From Micromonospora lupini (lineage in GTDB: Bacteria > Actinomycetota > Actinomycetes > Mycobacteriales > Micromonosporaceae): a stretch of DNA of 64,000 bases. How positions within the stretch are numbered: the first letter of the stretch is position 1; every line of letters starts with the position of its first letter. The DNA lies in assembly GCF_026342015.1 (NCBI RefSeq), contig NZ_JAPENL010000002.1:191001-255000 (forward strand), written 5' to 3'. The position numbers and the translations under genes were made by a program. The notes beneath the pieces were generated by a model that searched no databases, was not told where the DNA came from, and was given only the letters and a program-made list of their open reading frames with translations. This document shows positions 38,521 to 50,044 of the stretch, piece after piece.

Positions 38521-39902
38521 CCCACATCCAATGCCAGCAGATCGTCTTCGGTCTCCCGCCGGACGATCAGACGCGCCTGGCCGTCGCGCACCGCCACGAC
38601 CGGCGGTCGGGGCACGTGGTTGTAGTTGCTGGCCATGCTCCGGCAGTAGGCGCCGGTGCCGGGCACTGCGACAAGATCTCCGGGCTGCACGTCGGCGGGC
38701 AGGAATTCATCCTTCACCACGATGTCCCCGGACTCACAGTGCTTTCCCACCACGCGGGCGAGCAACGGCTGCGCGGCCGACGCCCGGGAGGCAAGCGTCG
38801 CCGAGTAGGACGCGTCGTAGAGCGCGGTGCGGATGTTGTCGCTCATCCCGCCGTCGACGCTCACGTACGTGCGGATGCCGTCCAGGTCCTTGACCGTGCC
38901 GACCTCGTAGAGGGTGAACACGGCAGGCCCGACGATGGCCCGCCCCGGCTCGATCGACAGGTGCGGCACGGCCAGGTTCTCCGCCGCGCACTCCGAGTCG
39001 ACGATCTTGCGCAGGCGCTTGGCCAGGTCCTGCGGAGCGGCCGGGTCGTCCTGGGTGGTGTACGCGATGCCGAAGCCGCCGCCCAGGTCCAGCTCGGGCA
39101 GCTCCACCCCGCGCGCGTCGCGGATCTGCGCCTGAAGGGCGAGCACCCGTCGGGCCGAGACCTCGAAGCCGCTGGCGTCGAAGATCTGCGAGCCGATGTG
39201 CGAGTGCAGGCCGCGCAGCTCAAGCACGTCCTCGCCGAGAATCTTGAAGGCGGCGTTCGCGGCGGCGCCGCCGGCCAGCGAGAAGCCGAACTTCTGGTCC
39301 TCGTGGGCGGTGGCGATGAACTCGTGGGTGTGCGCCTCGACGCCGACGGTGACCCGGACCAGCACCCGGGGTCGGACCCCGCGCTCGCGGGCCAGCGCGG
39401 TGAGCCTGTCGATCTCGGTGAACGAGTCGACGATGATCCGTCCCACCCCGGCGTCCAGCGCCCGGGCCAGCTCGGCCACCGACTTGTTGTTGCCGTGGAA
39501 GCCGATCCGCTCCGGCGGCATCCCCGCCGACAACGCAGTGGCCAGTTCGCCGCCTGTGCACACGTCGAGGTGCAACCCCTCCTCGGCGATCATCCGCACC
39601 ACCGCGCGGCAGAGGAACGCCTTGCCCGCGTAGTAGACGTCCTCGGTCGGGAAGGCAGCCCGGAAGTCGCGGCAGCGCGAGCGCAGGTCGGCCTCGTCGA
39701 GGACGTACACCGGGGTGCCGAACTCGGCCGCGATGTCGCGGACGCTCAGGCCCGCGACGGCGACCGCGCCGTCGGCCCCGCGCGTCACGCTGCGCGGCCA
39801 CAGCGCCGGCACGAGGGCGTTGACGTCGGCCGGGGTACGCAGCCAGGCCGGCCCCTGGTTGCTGATGTCCGCGTGCAGCGCACCAGCCTCGTGAGCCCGC
39901 AT
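38517..39902 (-). CDS. lysA: diaminopimelate decarboxylase
   Basis: 461 residues, a fold-type III PLP enzyme that makes lysine from meso-diaminopimelate. The PLP lysine is in VYYAGKAFLCRAV; HSHIGSQI, LDLGGGFGIAY, and CESGD at the substrate site are present. The N-terminus begins about 40 residues earlier than the catalytic barrel, as is common in actinobacteria. It starts 1 base after the argS stop with an AGAGG ribosome site inside argS and overlaps hom. Confidence 0.97.
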   Translation of the reverse strand: MRAHEAGALHADISNQGPAWLRTPADVNALVPALWPRSVTRGADGAVAVAGLSVRDIAAEFGTPVYVLDEADLRSRCRDFRAAFPTEDVYYAGKAFLCRAVVRMIAEEGLHLDVCTGGELATALSAGMPPERIGFHGNNKSVAELARALDAGVGRIIVDSFTEIDRLTALARERGVRPRVLVRVTVGVEAHTHEFIATAHEDQKFGFSLAGGAAANAAFKILGEDVLELRGLHSHIGSQIFDASGFEVSARRVLALQAQIRDARGVELPELDLGGGFGIAYTTQDDPAAPQDLAKRLRKIVDSECAAENLAVPHLSIEPGRAIVGPAVFTLYEVGTVKDLDGIRTYVSVDGGMSDNIRTALYDASYSATLASRASAAQPLLARVVGKHCESGDIVVKDEFLPADVQPGDLVAVPGTGAYCRSMASNYNHVPRPPVVAVRDGQARLIVRRETEDDLLALDVG

Positions 39903-39903
39903 G

Positions 39904-41577
39904 TCACATCCTCTCGGGAGCGGAGACGCCGAGCAGGTGCAGCCCGTTGGCGATCACCGTGCGGGTGGCGTCGTTGAGCCAGAGCCGGGCGCGGTTGGCG
40001 TCGGTGACGGGCTCGTCGCCGCGCGGCAGGATCCGGCAGGTCGGCTCGTCGTAGAACCTGTGGTACGCCTGCGACACGCGCTCCTCGAGGTAGCGCGCGA
40101 CCCGGTGCGGTTCCCGCAGCTCCGCTGCCGAGGCGACCACGGCGGGGAACTCGGCGAGCGCCTTGAGCAGCTCGTTCTCCTTCTCGTGGTCGAGCAGGTC
40201 GGGGCGGAACGCCGCGCCGTCGCCGCGGGTGAGCCCGACCTGGGCGGCCTGGCGGGCGGCGCTTGCCGTCCGGGCGGCCACGTACTGCACGTAGTAGACC
40301 GGATTGTCGCGGCTCGCCCGTGTCCACAGCTCGATGTCGATGTCGATCGGGGAGTCGCTGGAGTAGCGGGCCAACGCGTACCGGGAGGCGTCCACGCCGA
40401 TCGCGTCGACCAGGTCCTCCAGGGTGATCACCGTGCCGGCCCGCTTGCTCATCCGCATCGGGGCGCCGTCGCGCAGCAGGTTGACCAACTGCCCGATGAG
40501 GATCTCCAGGTTGCGCTCCGGGTCGTCGCCGAAGCAGGCGGCCATCGCCTTCATCCGGCCGATGTAGCCGTGGTGGTCGGCGCCCAGCATGATCACGACG
40601 CGCTCGAAGCCGCGCTCGCGCTTGTCCAGGTAGTAGGCGCAGTCCGCGGCGAAGTACGTCCACTCGCCGTTGGACTTGCGCAGCACCCGGTCCTTGTCGT
40701 CACCGAAGTCTGTGGTGCGCAGCCAGGTGGCGCCCTCGGCCTCGTAGAGGTGGCCCTGCTCGCGCAGCCGGGCCAGCGCCAGGTCCAGCTCGCCCCGGTC
40801 GTGCAGGTCCTTCTCGTTGAAGTAGGTGTCGAACTCGACCCCGAAGTCGCGCAGCGACGAGCGGATCTCGTCGAACATCAGCGCGACACCCTCGACCCGG
40901 TAGACCTCCTGGGCGGCGTCGTCGTCGAGCGAGCGCACCTCCGGCCGGCGGGCCTGCACCTCGGTGGCGATCTCGGCGATGTACGCGCCGCCGTAGCCGT
41001 CCTCCGGCGCGGGCTCACCCTTGGCGGCGGCGAGCAGCGAGCGGGCGAACCTGTCGATCTGGGAGCCGGCGTCGTTGAAGTAGTACTCCGTGCCCACCTC
41101 GGCGCCGGTGGCCCGCAGCAGCCTGCTCAGCGCGTCGCCGACGGCCGCCCAGCGGACCCCGCCGATGTGCACCGGGCCGGTCGGGTTGGCCGAGACGAAC
41201 TCCAGGTTGATCTTCTCACCGGCGAGCCTGTCGCTGCGGCCGTACTCCGCGCCGGCCTCGACGATCAGCCGGGCGAGCTGGCCGGCGGCGGCGGCGTCGA
41301 GCCTGATGTTCAGGAAGCCCGGCCCGGCGATCTCCACCGACTTGATCCCCGGCGCCCGGCCCAGCTCGTCGGCCAGGGCGGTGGCCAGCTCGCGCGGCGG
41401 GACGCCCACCTTCTTGCTCAACTGCAGAGCGAGCGTCGAGGCATAGTCGCCGTGCTCGGGGTTGCGCGGTCGCTCCACCACCGTGCGCTCCGGGAGCGCG
41501 GCGTGATCCAGGCCACGGCCGGTGAAGACGGCGTGGGCGGCGGTGAGGACGACCGAGGCGAGTTCTGCAGGAGTCAC
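39904..41577 (-). CDS. argS: arginyl-tRNA synthetase
   Basis: 557 residues, class [17 protein letters not shown] holds the HIGH-type motif and [15 protein letters not shown] the KMSKS-type loop. The Add-1 N-terminal domain ([10 protein letters not shown]) and the C-terminal anticodon-binding helices are present. The GTG start at 41577 lies 97 bases from the divergent DUF3105 start. It heads the argS-lysA-hom-thrC group. Confidence 0.97.
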   Translation of the reverse strand: MTPAELASVVLTAAHAVFTGRGLDHAALPERTVVERPRNPEHGDYASTLALQLSKKVGVPPRELATALADELGRAPGIKSVEIAGPGFLNIRLDAAAAGQLARLIVEAGAEYGRSDRLAGEKINLEFVSANPTGPVHIGGVRWAAVGDALSRLLRATGAEVGTEYYFNDAGSQIDRFARSLLAAAKGEPAPEDGYGGAYIAEIATEVQARRPEVRSLDDDAAQEVYRVEGVALMFDEIRSSLRDFGVEFDTYFNEKDLHDRGELDLALARLREQGHLYEAEGATWLRTTDFGDDKDRVLRKSNGEWTYFAADCAYYLDKRERGFERVVIMLGADHHGYIGRMKAMAACFGDDPERNLEILIGQLVNLLRDGAPMRMSKRAGTVITLEDLVDAIGVDASRYALARYSSDSPIDIDIELWTRASRDNPVYYVQYVAARTASAARQAAQVGLTRGDGAAFRPDLLDHEKENELLKALAEFPAVVASAAELREPHRVARYLEERVSQAYHRFYDEPTCRILPRGDEPVTDANRARLWLNDATRTVIANGLHLLGVSAPERM

Positions 41578-41674
41578 CCAACCATGTTATCGGGGGTAGA
41601 CTCGGCCACTCGGCGGCTACCCTGCGCGTCATCCGGCCCGCCACTCCCCTGACCGACCGACCTGACGAGGCACG

Positions 41675-42475
41675 ATGAGCATCAGCACCCCGGGCGGCCC
41701 TGAGCGCCGCCCGACCGTGGTCAGCACCGGCAAGAAGCCGGCCGCGGGCCGGCCGGCGTCCGGCGCCAAGGCCGGCACCGGCAAGCCGGCAGCCACGCCA
41801 CGGGCAGGCGGCAAGGGCCCCCGCAAGCCGGTCACCCCGGTCAAGGTGAGCCAGGGCCGGGCCTGGGGCCCGATCGCGCTCTTCGTGGCCGTGGGCGTGC
41901 TGGCCGCCGGCATCATCGGCTACGGCGCCTGGGCGTCGTTCCAGGGCGCCAAGCCGTGGGACAAGAAGGCCAACGCCATCGACGGCATCGTCAACATCCG
42001 CAAGACCGACAAGGCGAGCCTCGAGTACGAGTCCCACAAGTCGGGCCCCCTGACCTACAAGTACTCGCCGCCCGTGGGCGGGGTGCACAACGCGGCCTGG
42101 CAGAACTGCATGGGCGACGTCTACGACGCCCCGATCGCCAACGAGCACGCGGTGCACAGCCTGGAGCACGGCGCGGTCTGGGTCACCTACCGCCCGGACC
42201 TGCCGAAGGACCAGGTCGACAAGCTCGCCGGCAAGGTGCGCGGCGTCGAGAAGATGCTGATGAGCCCGTACGAGGGTCTGGACAAGCCGATCTCGCTGCA
42301 GGCGTGGGGCTACCAGCTCAAGGTCGACAACGCCGACGACAGCCGGGTCGACGAGTTCATCAAGGACCTGCGGGTGAACGCCTCCGTCGAGGGCCCGACC
42401 GCCCTGTGCAACCAGGGTGTGACCGCCACCGGCACCACGCCGCACGAGCTCCAGCAGCAGCCCCCCACCCAGTAA
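41675..42475 (+). CDS. DUF3105 membrane-anchored protein
   Basis: 266 residues. A basic Lys/Pro/Gly-rich cytoplasmic tail of about 65 residues precedes one membrane helix (about 68-90, ALFVAVGVLAAGIIGYGAWA). The extracellular DUF3105 domain contains NAAWQNCMGDVYDAPI and the conserved HAVHSLEHGAVWVTY with clustered histidines, plus a second Cys at ALCNQG. The histidine/cysteine pattern suggests metal binding, but the function is unknown. The DUF305 gene follows after 8 bases, probably in one operon. Confidence 0.88.
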   Translation: MSISTPGGPERRPTVVSTGKKPAAGRPASGAKAGTGKPAATPRAGGKGPRKPVTPVKVSQGRAWGPIALFVAVGVLAAGIIGYGAWASFQGAKPWDKKANAIDGIVNIRKTDKASLEYESHKSGPLTYKYSPPVGGVHNAAWQNCMGDVYDAPIANEHAVHSLEHGAVWVTYRPDLPKDQVDKLAGKVRGVEKMLMSPYEGLDKPISLQAWGYQLKVDNADDSRVDEFIKDLRVNASVEGPTALCNQGVTATGTTPHELQQQPPTQ

Positions 42476-42483
42476 GGACGGCC

Positions 42484-43152
42484 ATGACAGCGCCCGCCAC
42501 CACCGACACAGAGCCTGACGACGTCGTGGCCACCCCGGACGAGGGCGGCCGGGCCCCGGCGCGGCGCTACGGTCTCGCGGCGCTCGCCATCATGGTGGTG
42601 GTGGGCCTGCTGCTCGGGTACGCCGGCGGCCTGCTCACCCCCCGGCTCGTCCGGCCCGGTGACTCCTCGGTCGAGGCGGGCTTCGCGCGGGACATGACGA
42701 CCCACCACGCCCAGGCGGTGGAGATGAGCCTCATCGCGTACCGGTCGGCGACGCTGCCCGAGGTGCGGCAGATCGCCGTCGACATCGCCACCGGCCAGCA
42801 GGGCGAGATCGGCGCCATGCAGACCTGGCTGCGCGAGTGGGGTCTCAGCCCGACCGGTTCGAACCCGCCGATGTCGTGGATGTCGGACGGGGCCACCGTC
42901 AAGGACGGGCTGATGCCGGGCATGGCCACGCCGCAGCAGATGACCTCGTTGCGCGACGCCAAGGGCATCGAGGTCGACAGGCAGTTCCTGAAGCTGATGT
43001 ACGACCACCACCTGGGCGGCATCCACATGATCGACGCGGCGCTCGGCGAGACCGACAACGCCGAGGTCGTGCGGGTGGCGCAGACCATGAAGAACACCCA
43101 GCAGATCGAGTTGAACAACCTCCGACAGCTCCAGGCGCAGGCCAAGGGCTGA
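42484..43152 (+). CDS. DUF305 family membrane-anchored protein
   Basis: 222 residues. One membrane helix (about 30-52, LAALAIMVVVGLLLGYAGGLL) precedes a four-helix DUF305 domain (ferritin-like). The motif DMTTHHAQAVEMS and the repeat YDHHLGGIHMID carry paired histidines typical of the family, and methionines are frequent (MSWMSDG, GLMPGMATP). Some DUF305 proteins bind copper; that role here is inference. ATG at 42484 follows AAGGACGGCC. Confidence 0.9.
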   Translation: MTAPATTDTEPDDVVATPDEGGRAPARRYGLAALAIMVVVGLLLGYAGGLLTPRLVRPGDSSVEAGFARDMTTHHAQAVEMSLIAYRSATLPEVRQIAVDIATGQQGEIGAMQTWLREWGLSPTGSNPPMSWMSDGATVKDGLMPGMATPQQMTSLRDAKGIEVDRQFLKLMYDHHLGGIHMIDAALGETDNAEVVRVAQTMKNTQQIELNNLRQLQAQAKG

Positions 43153-43170
43153 TCCACCGCACGGGCACAC

Positions 43171-43234
43171 CGGGCCCGCGTCGCCGCCATCCACAGGCGG
43201 GACGCGGGCCCGCGCCGTACCGGCGTGGGCCCGC
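43171..43234 (+). terminator. double, alternative hairpin terminator after DUF305
   Basis: CGGGCCCGCGTC (43171-43182) pairs with GACGCGGGCCCG (43201-43212), and the right arm can pair instead with a downstream copy (GCGGGCCCGCGCCG at 43204-43217 with 43221-43234, one wobble). The two hairpins exclude each other. This lies 18 bases after the DUF305 stop. Confidence 0.7.
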
Positions 43235-43252
43235 CACGGCGGGCCTGCGCCA

Positions 43253-43329
43253 TGATCGACTCGGGTTCCTGAAAGTCGGGGTGTCCGAGGCGCGTTGACA
43301 GCCCGGTTTCCAGGAAATCGAGTCGACCA
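43253..43329. repeat. intergenic palindromic element B (TGATCGACTC family)
   Basis: TGATCGACTC (43253-43262) and GAGTCGACCA (43320-43329) form an inverted repeat with one mismatch; GGTTCCTG and CAGGAAA pair inside it. GATCGACTC is followed by 13 bases and TCGGGGTGTCC (43276-43286), as in elements A and C. It lies upstream of the IS630-derived gene. Confidence 0.75.
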
Positions 43330-43451
43330 ACGCCCATATTGTCCGTTGGATCCCGTATGGGCGATTCGAGCGATCCAGGCGATTACGTTGCTTAGAGAGT
43401 TTTCTCCGCACATATCGTGACCGGAGGTGATTCGGGCTCGTTGCCCAAGAC

Positions 43452-44144
43452 GTGGGGGTTGCACTCAGAGACGCACGGCGCTCGGTCACCAGTTGGTGCC
43501 GACGCCACACCATCGGTGGTGACGGGGCGGTGGCAGCCGTCCGTCGCGGACAGCGGCAGGGCGAGCCGGGAACGCTCAGCCGCGAACAGGAACTCGAACT
43601 GATCGACACACTCCGGGGCGTCCACCCCGACGAGTTCGGCCTGGACGAGGAGCTGTGGACGCGGCAGAGCCTCACCACGCTCATCCAGCGCCGGTTCGAC
43701 CTCCCGCTGGACGCGGGGGCTGTCGGGGCGTACCTGCGGGCCTGGGGGTTGGGTCCGCGGGAACCGCGCGAGCGCGCCTGCGGGCTCTGCGTCAGCGCGG
43801 TCGAGCGCTGGGTACGCAGCGAGTACCCGGCGATCACCCGGACGGCCCAGGAGCACCTGGCCGAGGTCTACTGGATCGGCCGGGTACGGCTGCGCGGCAC
43901 GATGCCGGCGGCCGACGTGATCTCCGCCGTGTCGTCCCGGGGCCGGGTGCGCTTCATGATCACCACGCCGACTGTCGACCCGCCGCTCCCTCGCGACTTC
44001 GTGCTGCGACTCAGCGGCGAGGAGCAGCGCACCGTGCACCTGATCGTGGACGGGTCCTGGCCACGCAACGAGTGGCCGCGTCGTCTGCCCCGGCGGATCG
44101 TCCTGCATCCGCTGCCCAGTTGTGGGCGGGCGATCGCGGCCTGA
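43452..44144 (+). CDS. IS630-transposase-derived winged-helix protein lacking the full DDE triad
   Basis: 230 residues. The first half resembles the helix-turn-helix region of IS630-type transposases (DARRSVTSWCRRHTIGGDGAV; LWTRQSLTTLIQRRFDLPL with a second winged helix and YLRAWGLGPREP). The second half follows the catalytic part (LAEVYWIGRVRLRG, AVSSRGRVRFMI, TVHLIVDGSWPRNEW), but WIGR stands where an Asp-Glu pair is expected and only the Asp of IVDG remains; the last acidic region is missing. It is probably a domesticated DNA-binding protein or a decayed transposase. The GTG at 43452 has no close ribosome site, so the start is unsure. Confidence 0.65.
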   Translation: MGVALRDARRSVTSWCRRHTIGGDGAVAAVRRGQRQGEPGTLSREQELELIDTLRGVHPDEFGLDEELWTRQSLTTLIQRRFDLPLDAGAVGAYLRAWGLGPREPRERACGLCVSAVERWVRSEYPAITRTAQEHLAEVYWIGRVRLRGTMPAADVISAVSSRGRVRFMITTPTVDPPLPRDFVLRLSGEEQRTVHLIVDGSWPRNEWPRRLPRRIVLHPLPSCGRAIAA

Positions 44145-44216
44145 GCACCGGGTGGGCCGGTCACCGACACGATCGGCTCACCCGATACCGATTCGGCGTA
44201 CGAGGAGGAGGTTTGC

Positions 44217-44222
44217 TAGTCT
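44217..44222 (+). promoter_or_regulatory. possible extended -10 of the tRNA-Arg promoter
   Basis: TGC-TAGTCT at 44214-44222 looks like an extended -10 box ending 14 bases before the tRNA; TTCGGC at 44192-44197 is a weak -35 candidate with a 19-base spacer. The support is only positional. Confidence 0.3.
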
Positions 44223-44236
44223 TCTCCAGTCGCTGA

Positions 44237-44308
44237 GCCCCCGTAGCTCAGGGGATAGAGCACCGCCCTCCGGAGGCGGGGGCGCAGGTTCGAATCCTGC
44301 CGGGGGCA
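44237..44308 (+). tRNA. tRNA-Arg (anticodon CCG)
   Basis: 72 bases fold into a cloverleaf: acceptor GCCCCCG/CGGGGGC, D-arm TAGCTCAGGGGATAGAGCA, anticodon stem CCGCC/GGCGG with loop CTCCGGA (anticodon CCG at 44270-44272), and TPsiC arm GGTTCGAATCC. The discriminator is A at 44308 and CCA is not encoded. It reads CGG, a common codon in this genome. tRNA-Arg genes are frequent attachment sites, but I see no integrase or duplicated 3' end nearby. Confidence 0.95.
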
Positions 44309-44386
44309 CACCAGGATTTGCCGGGCGCAGGAGCACATTGGCTCCCGCGCCCGTCTTGTTTGCGCCGACGGTCACCTCGGCGGGGA

Positions 44387-44462
44387 TGATCGACTCCATC
44401 GCGGCGATATCGTGGTGTCCGAGACCCCGGATACCCCCACATCGGCGACATGGAGTCGATCA
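44387..44462. repeat. intergenic palindromic element C (TGATCGACTC family)
   Basis: A perfect 13-base inverted repeat (TGATCGACTCCAT, complement at 44450-44462) encloses an imperfect inner stem (CGGCGAT...ATCGGCG). GATCGACTC is followed by 13 bases and TCGTGGTGTCC (44410-44420). It lies after tRNA-Arg, at the 3' end of the UvrA2 gene, in the same orientation as element B. Confidence 0.8.
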
Positions 44463-44482
44463 CGGTCTCCCGCGCGGGACGC

Positions 44483-46864
<2,382 letters not shown>

Positions 46865-46956
46865 GATGTCTCCATCTTCTCGGGCGGGCGGGAGCCCTCA
46901 GGTCACGGCCGGTGCGGCTCGGGGAGGCTCGCCCAGGCCGATGCGACACGTGGCAG

Positions 46957-47406
46957 TCACGCTATGGGCGGCGGCGTGGCAGGCGCTTCTCGATTCCTGA
47001 TGGGTCTGGTCACCTGCTTCGCCGTGCACGACGGCATCCCGGCCGTCGCGAGCGCCGCCTCCCGCCGGTAGGTGCTGGGCGGCACACCGACCAACTCGGT
47101 GAAGCGGGTGCTGAAGGTGCCGAGCGACGAGCAGCCGACCGCGAAACAGACATCGGTGACACTGAGGTCGCCGCGACGCAGCAGCGCCATCGCCCGCTCG
47201 ACACGCCGGGTCATGAGATAGCTGTACGGAGATTCGCCGTAGGCGAGCCGGAACTCCCGACTGAGGTGGCCGGCCGACATGTGGACGCCCCGGGCGAGCG
47301 CCTCGACGTCCAGGGGCTGCGCGTACTCCCGGTCGATGCGGTCGCGGACACGGCGCAGCCGCGCGAGATCGCTCAGGCGCTGACTCTCGGCGGATCGGCT
47401 GGTCAC
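46957..47406 (-). CDS. AraC-type transcriptional regulator
   Basis: 149 residues, essentially one AraC DNA-binding domain (about residues 20-115) without an effector domain. MSAGHLSREFRLAYGESPYSYL and VGCSSLGTFSTRFTELVG are the two helix-turn-helix motifs. The C-terminus has a short tail. Start is a GTG at 47406 with a weak ribosome site. It precedes the UvrA2 gene on the same strand, so it may control that gene or itself. Confidence 0.88.
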   Translation of the reverse strand: MTSRSAESQRLSDLARLRRVRDRIDREYAQPLDVEALARGVHMSAGHLSREFRLAYGESPYSYLMTRRVERAMALLRRGDLSVTDVCFAVGCSSLGTFSTRFTELVGVPPSTYRREAALATAGMPSCTAKQVTRPIRNREAPATPPPIA

Positions 47407-47487
47407 CTGGAAAATCGTGCCACAGACCCCCGACGAGTTGGACCGTCCAGGGCCGCGCGCCCAGTCTGACTGCGCTGACGCGTACCG

Positions 47488-48447
47488 TCAGCCGGCCTCG
47501 CGGCGGGCGCGGGCCCGGCGCTTGCCCTCGTGCATGGCCTGCACCCGGGCCACCGGGATGGTCCGGCCCTCCGCGACCAGGTCGGCGGGGAGCGACTGCG
47601 GCGCCGGCATCAGCGCGACCCAGGGGTCGCCCCCGGCGACCAGTGGCGGCACCGTCCGGATGGTGAAGTCGGCCGGAGTCACCTCGGTCACGTCGGACCA
47701 GTCGACCGGGAAGGAGACCGGCATGCCGGGCCGCAGTCGCGGGCTGTACGCGGCCACGACCGTCGCGCCGCCGGCCCGGGTGGCGTCCACGAAGACCTTC
47801 CCACCCCGGTCCTCCTTGATGTACGCCGTGGTGGCGAGCGCCGGGTCGAGCCGCTCGGCGCGGACGGCGAGCGCCCGGGTGGCGGCAGCCAACTCCTCGG
47901 CGGTGGGGTCACCCGCCACCGGGACGAAGACGTGCACGCCCTTGGCGCCGCTGGTCTTGACGGCCCCGGCGAGGCCGGCGTCGGCGAGCGCCTGCCGGAC
48001 CAGCAGGGCGGCGGCGACGGCCGCGCGGAACCCGTCGCCCTCGGGCGGGTCCAGGTCGAGCACCAGGTGGGTCGGTCGGTGCAGGTCGGCAGTCGTGGCA
48101 AGCGTCGGGTGGTACTCGACGGCCCGCTGGTTGGCGAACCAGAGCAGGGTGCGCCTGTCGTCGCAGAGGGCGTACGAGATCTCGCGGTGTGACGCCTCGG
48201 CCCAGACCGGCGCCCGGCGGACCCAGTCCGGGGTGTAGCGGGGCAGGTTCTTCTGCATGAACGGCGGCTGGCCGGGGCGAACCCGGATCACCGACAGCGG
48301 CCGGTCCCGCAGCTGCCCGATGAGCGGCTCCCGGACCGCGTCGAGGTAGTCGACCAGGTCGCGCTTTGTCGCGTCGTCACGGTCGGACAGCGGCTGGTCC
48401 AGGTTGGTCAGGGCCACGCCGTCGCGGGTCTCGTCAGCCTCACTCAC
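47488..48447 (-). CDS. LigD-type polymerase/primase (PolDom) protein, stand-alone
   Basis: 319 residues matching the archaeo-eukaryotic primase domain of LigD. VLDLDPPEGDGF carries the two catalytic aspartates, KTSGAKGVHVFVPV the nucleotide-binding His, and PVDWSDV with PADFTIRTVP are family segments. It can add ribo- or deoxynucleotides at DNA ends for non-homologous end joining. No ligase domain, nuclease domain or Ku gene is present in the window. The GTG at 48447 is preceded by GGGAGGG. It lies 31 bases after the MFS stop on the same strand. Confidence 0.9.
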   Translation of the reverse strand: MSEADETRDGVALTNLDQPLSDRDDATKRDLVDYLDAVREPLIGQLRDRPLSVIRVRPGQPPFMQKNLPRYTPDWVRRAPVWAEASHREISYALCDDRRTLLWFANQRAVEYHPTLATTADLHRPTHLVLDLDPPEGDGFRAAVAAALLVRQALADAGLAGAVKTSGAKGVHVFVPVAGDPTAEELAAATRALAVRAERLDPALATTAYIKEDRGGKVFVDATRAGGATVVAAYSPRLRPGMPVSFPVDWSDVTEVTPADFTIRTVPPLVAGGDPWVALMPAPQSLPADLVAEGRTIPVARVQAMHEGKRRARARREAG

Positions 48448-48478
48448 CCGATCACCCTCCCGGCCCCGGCGTCGTCGG

Positions 48479-49966
48479 TCAACCGGACGCGGCGCTTCGA
48501 CCCGGAACGATTCCGATGACAGGCGCGTCGACGTCGGGCCGACCGTCGGCCTCGGGCCGCGAGCCGGCCGGGTGCCGGGGCAGCGTGCCCAGCGCCACCA
48601 GCAACGCGGCGAGCACCAGTCCGGCGGCCACGGCGTACGCGACCCGGTAACCGCCGGCCAGCGCCACCACCTCGGCCCGACCGGCGGCCCGTAGGCCGTC
48701 GCTGCGGGCCGCGGCCAGGGTCGCCAGCGCGGCCAGGCCGACCGCCCCGCCGACCTGCTGGGTGGTGTTGGCCAGCCCGGACGCGAGCCCGGCGTCGCTG
48801 TCGGTCGCACCGATCATGGCAAGCGTGGTGACCGACGGCAGGGTCAGGCCGCCGGCCACCCCGAAGATCACCAGAGCGGGGAGTACGTCGCCGAGGTAGC
48901 CGCCGTCGGCGCTCAGCCGGGCGAGCAGCAGGAAACCGACGGTCGCCAGGCCCAGCCCGGCCAGCAGCACGGTCCGGGCGCCCCAGCGGCCTATCAGCCG
49001 ACCGGCCAGGCCGAGCGAGACCACCGCGATGACCACCGGGGTGGGCAGGAACGCCCAGCCGGTGGCCGCCGCGTCCAGCCCGAGCACGAGTTGCAGCTCC
49101 ACGGCGAGCAGGAACTGGAAGCCGAAGAACGCGGCGACCATGAGGAACTGCACGGTGTTGGCCGCGACCAGGCCCGGCACGCGCAGCACCCGGGCCGGCA
49201 GCAGCGGGGTCGCCGCCACCCGTTGGCGTACGGCGAAGCCGCCGAGCAGCAGCGCGGCGAGCGCCGCCGCGCCGAGGGTCCGCGGGCTGGTCCAGCCGTG
49301 CTCGCCGGTCCCCACGATGCCCAGCACGGCGGCCATCAGGCCGGCGGTGGCCAGCAGGGCGCCGGGCACGTCGAGGCCGGCCCGCAGGCCGATGCCCCGT
49401 TCGGCGGGGAGTTGGCGGACGGCGGTGAGCAGGATCGCCGCCCCGATCGGCAGGTTCACCAGGAAGATCGACCGCCAGCCGGCCAGTTCGGTGAGCAGTC
49501 CGCCGGCGACCGCGCCGACCGACGCGCCGGCCGCCCCGGTGAAGCTGAAGACGGCGATGGCGCGGGCCCGCTCGGCCGGCTCGGGATAGAGCCGGACGAT
49601 CATGCCGAGGCTGACCGCCATGGCGAGCGCGCCGCCGACGCCCTGGCCGAACCGTGCGCCGACGAGCAGGGCCGGCCCGGTGGCCGCCGCGCAGGCCATC
49701 GAGGCCAGTGTGAACAGCGCGACGCCGGCCAGGAAGACACGACGCCTGCCGAGCAGGTCGCCGAGGCGGCCGGCGAGCAGCAGCAGCCCGCCGAACGCCA
49801 CCAGGTAGGCGTTTACCACCCAGGCCAGTCCGGCGGCGCCGAAGCCGAGGTCGCGTTGCACGGAGGGCAGGGCCACCGACACGACACTGCCGTCCAGGAT
49901 GATCATCAGGCTGCCGGCGCAGAGCACGAGCAGGGCCGGCCAGCGGGCCGGGACGGTGCGGTCCAT
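48479..49966 (-). CDS. EmrB/QacA-type (DHA2) MFS drug exporter
   Basis: 495 residues with about 14 membrane helices. The DHA2 signature is LMIILDGSVVSVALPSVQRDLGF in helix 1; GRLGDLLGRRRVFLAGVALF is motif A; a long helix 5 segment holds GAAGASVGAVAGGLLTELAGWR. It exports hydrophobic drugs or metabolites by proton antiport. ATG at 49966 follows AAGGAGG. It is divergent from an HxlR regulator with 78 bases between starts, a common resistance-pump arrangement. Confidence 0.93.
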   Translation of the reverse strand: MDRTVPARWPALLVLCAGSLMIILDGSVVSVALPSVQRDLGFGAAGLAWVVNAYLVAFGGLLLLAGRLGDLLGRRRVFLAGVALFTLASMACAAATGPALLVGARFGQGVGGALAMAVSLGMIVRLYPEPAERARAIAVFSFTGAAGASVGAVAGGLLTELAGWRSIFLVNLPIGAAILLTAVRQLPAERGIGLRAGLDVPGALLATAGLMAAVLGIVGTGEHGWTSPRTLGAAALAALLLGGFAVRQRVAATPLLPARVLRVPGLVAANTVQFLMVAAFFGFQFLLAVELQLVLGLDAAATGWAFLPTPVVIAVVSLGLAGRLIGRWGARTVLLAGLGLATVGFLLLARLSADGGYLGDVLPALVIFGVAGGLTLPSVTTLAMIGATDSDAGLASGLANTTQQVGGAVGLAALATLAAARSDGLRAAGRAEVVALAGGYRVAYAVAAGLVLAALLVALGTLPRHPAGSRPEADGRPDVDAPVIGIVPGRSAASG

Positions 49967-50044
49967 CGCACGCCTCCTTGGTGCACGGTTTGTTACCGAC
50001 GTCATCGTCTGTGACCATGAGCCGGAGCGGAAGGAGGCACTCTG

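Noticed and set aside
43417..43602. 61-codon open frame overlapping the IS630-derived gene start
   Set aside because: It ends early, has no family similarity, and shares DNA with a better-supported frame.
44237..44308. tRNA-Arg as an integration site of a genomic island
   Set aside because: No integrase and no repeated 3' end of the tRNA were found within the window.
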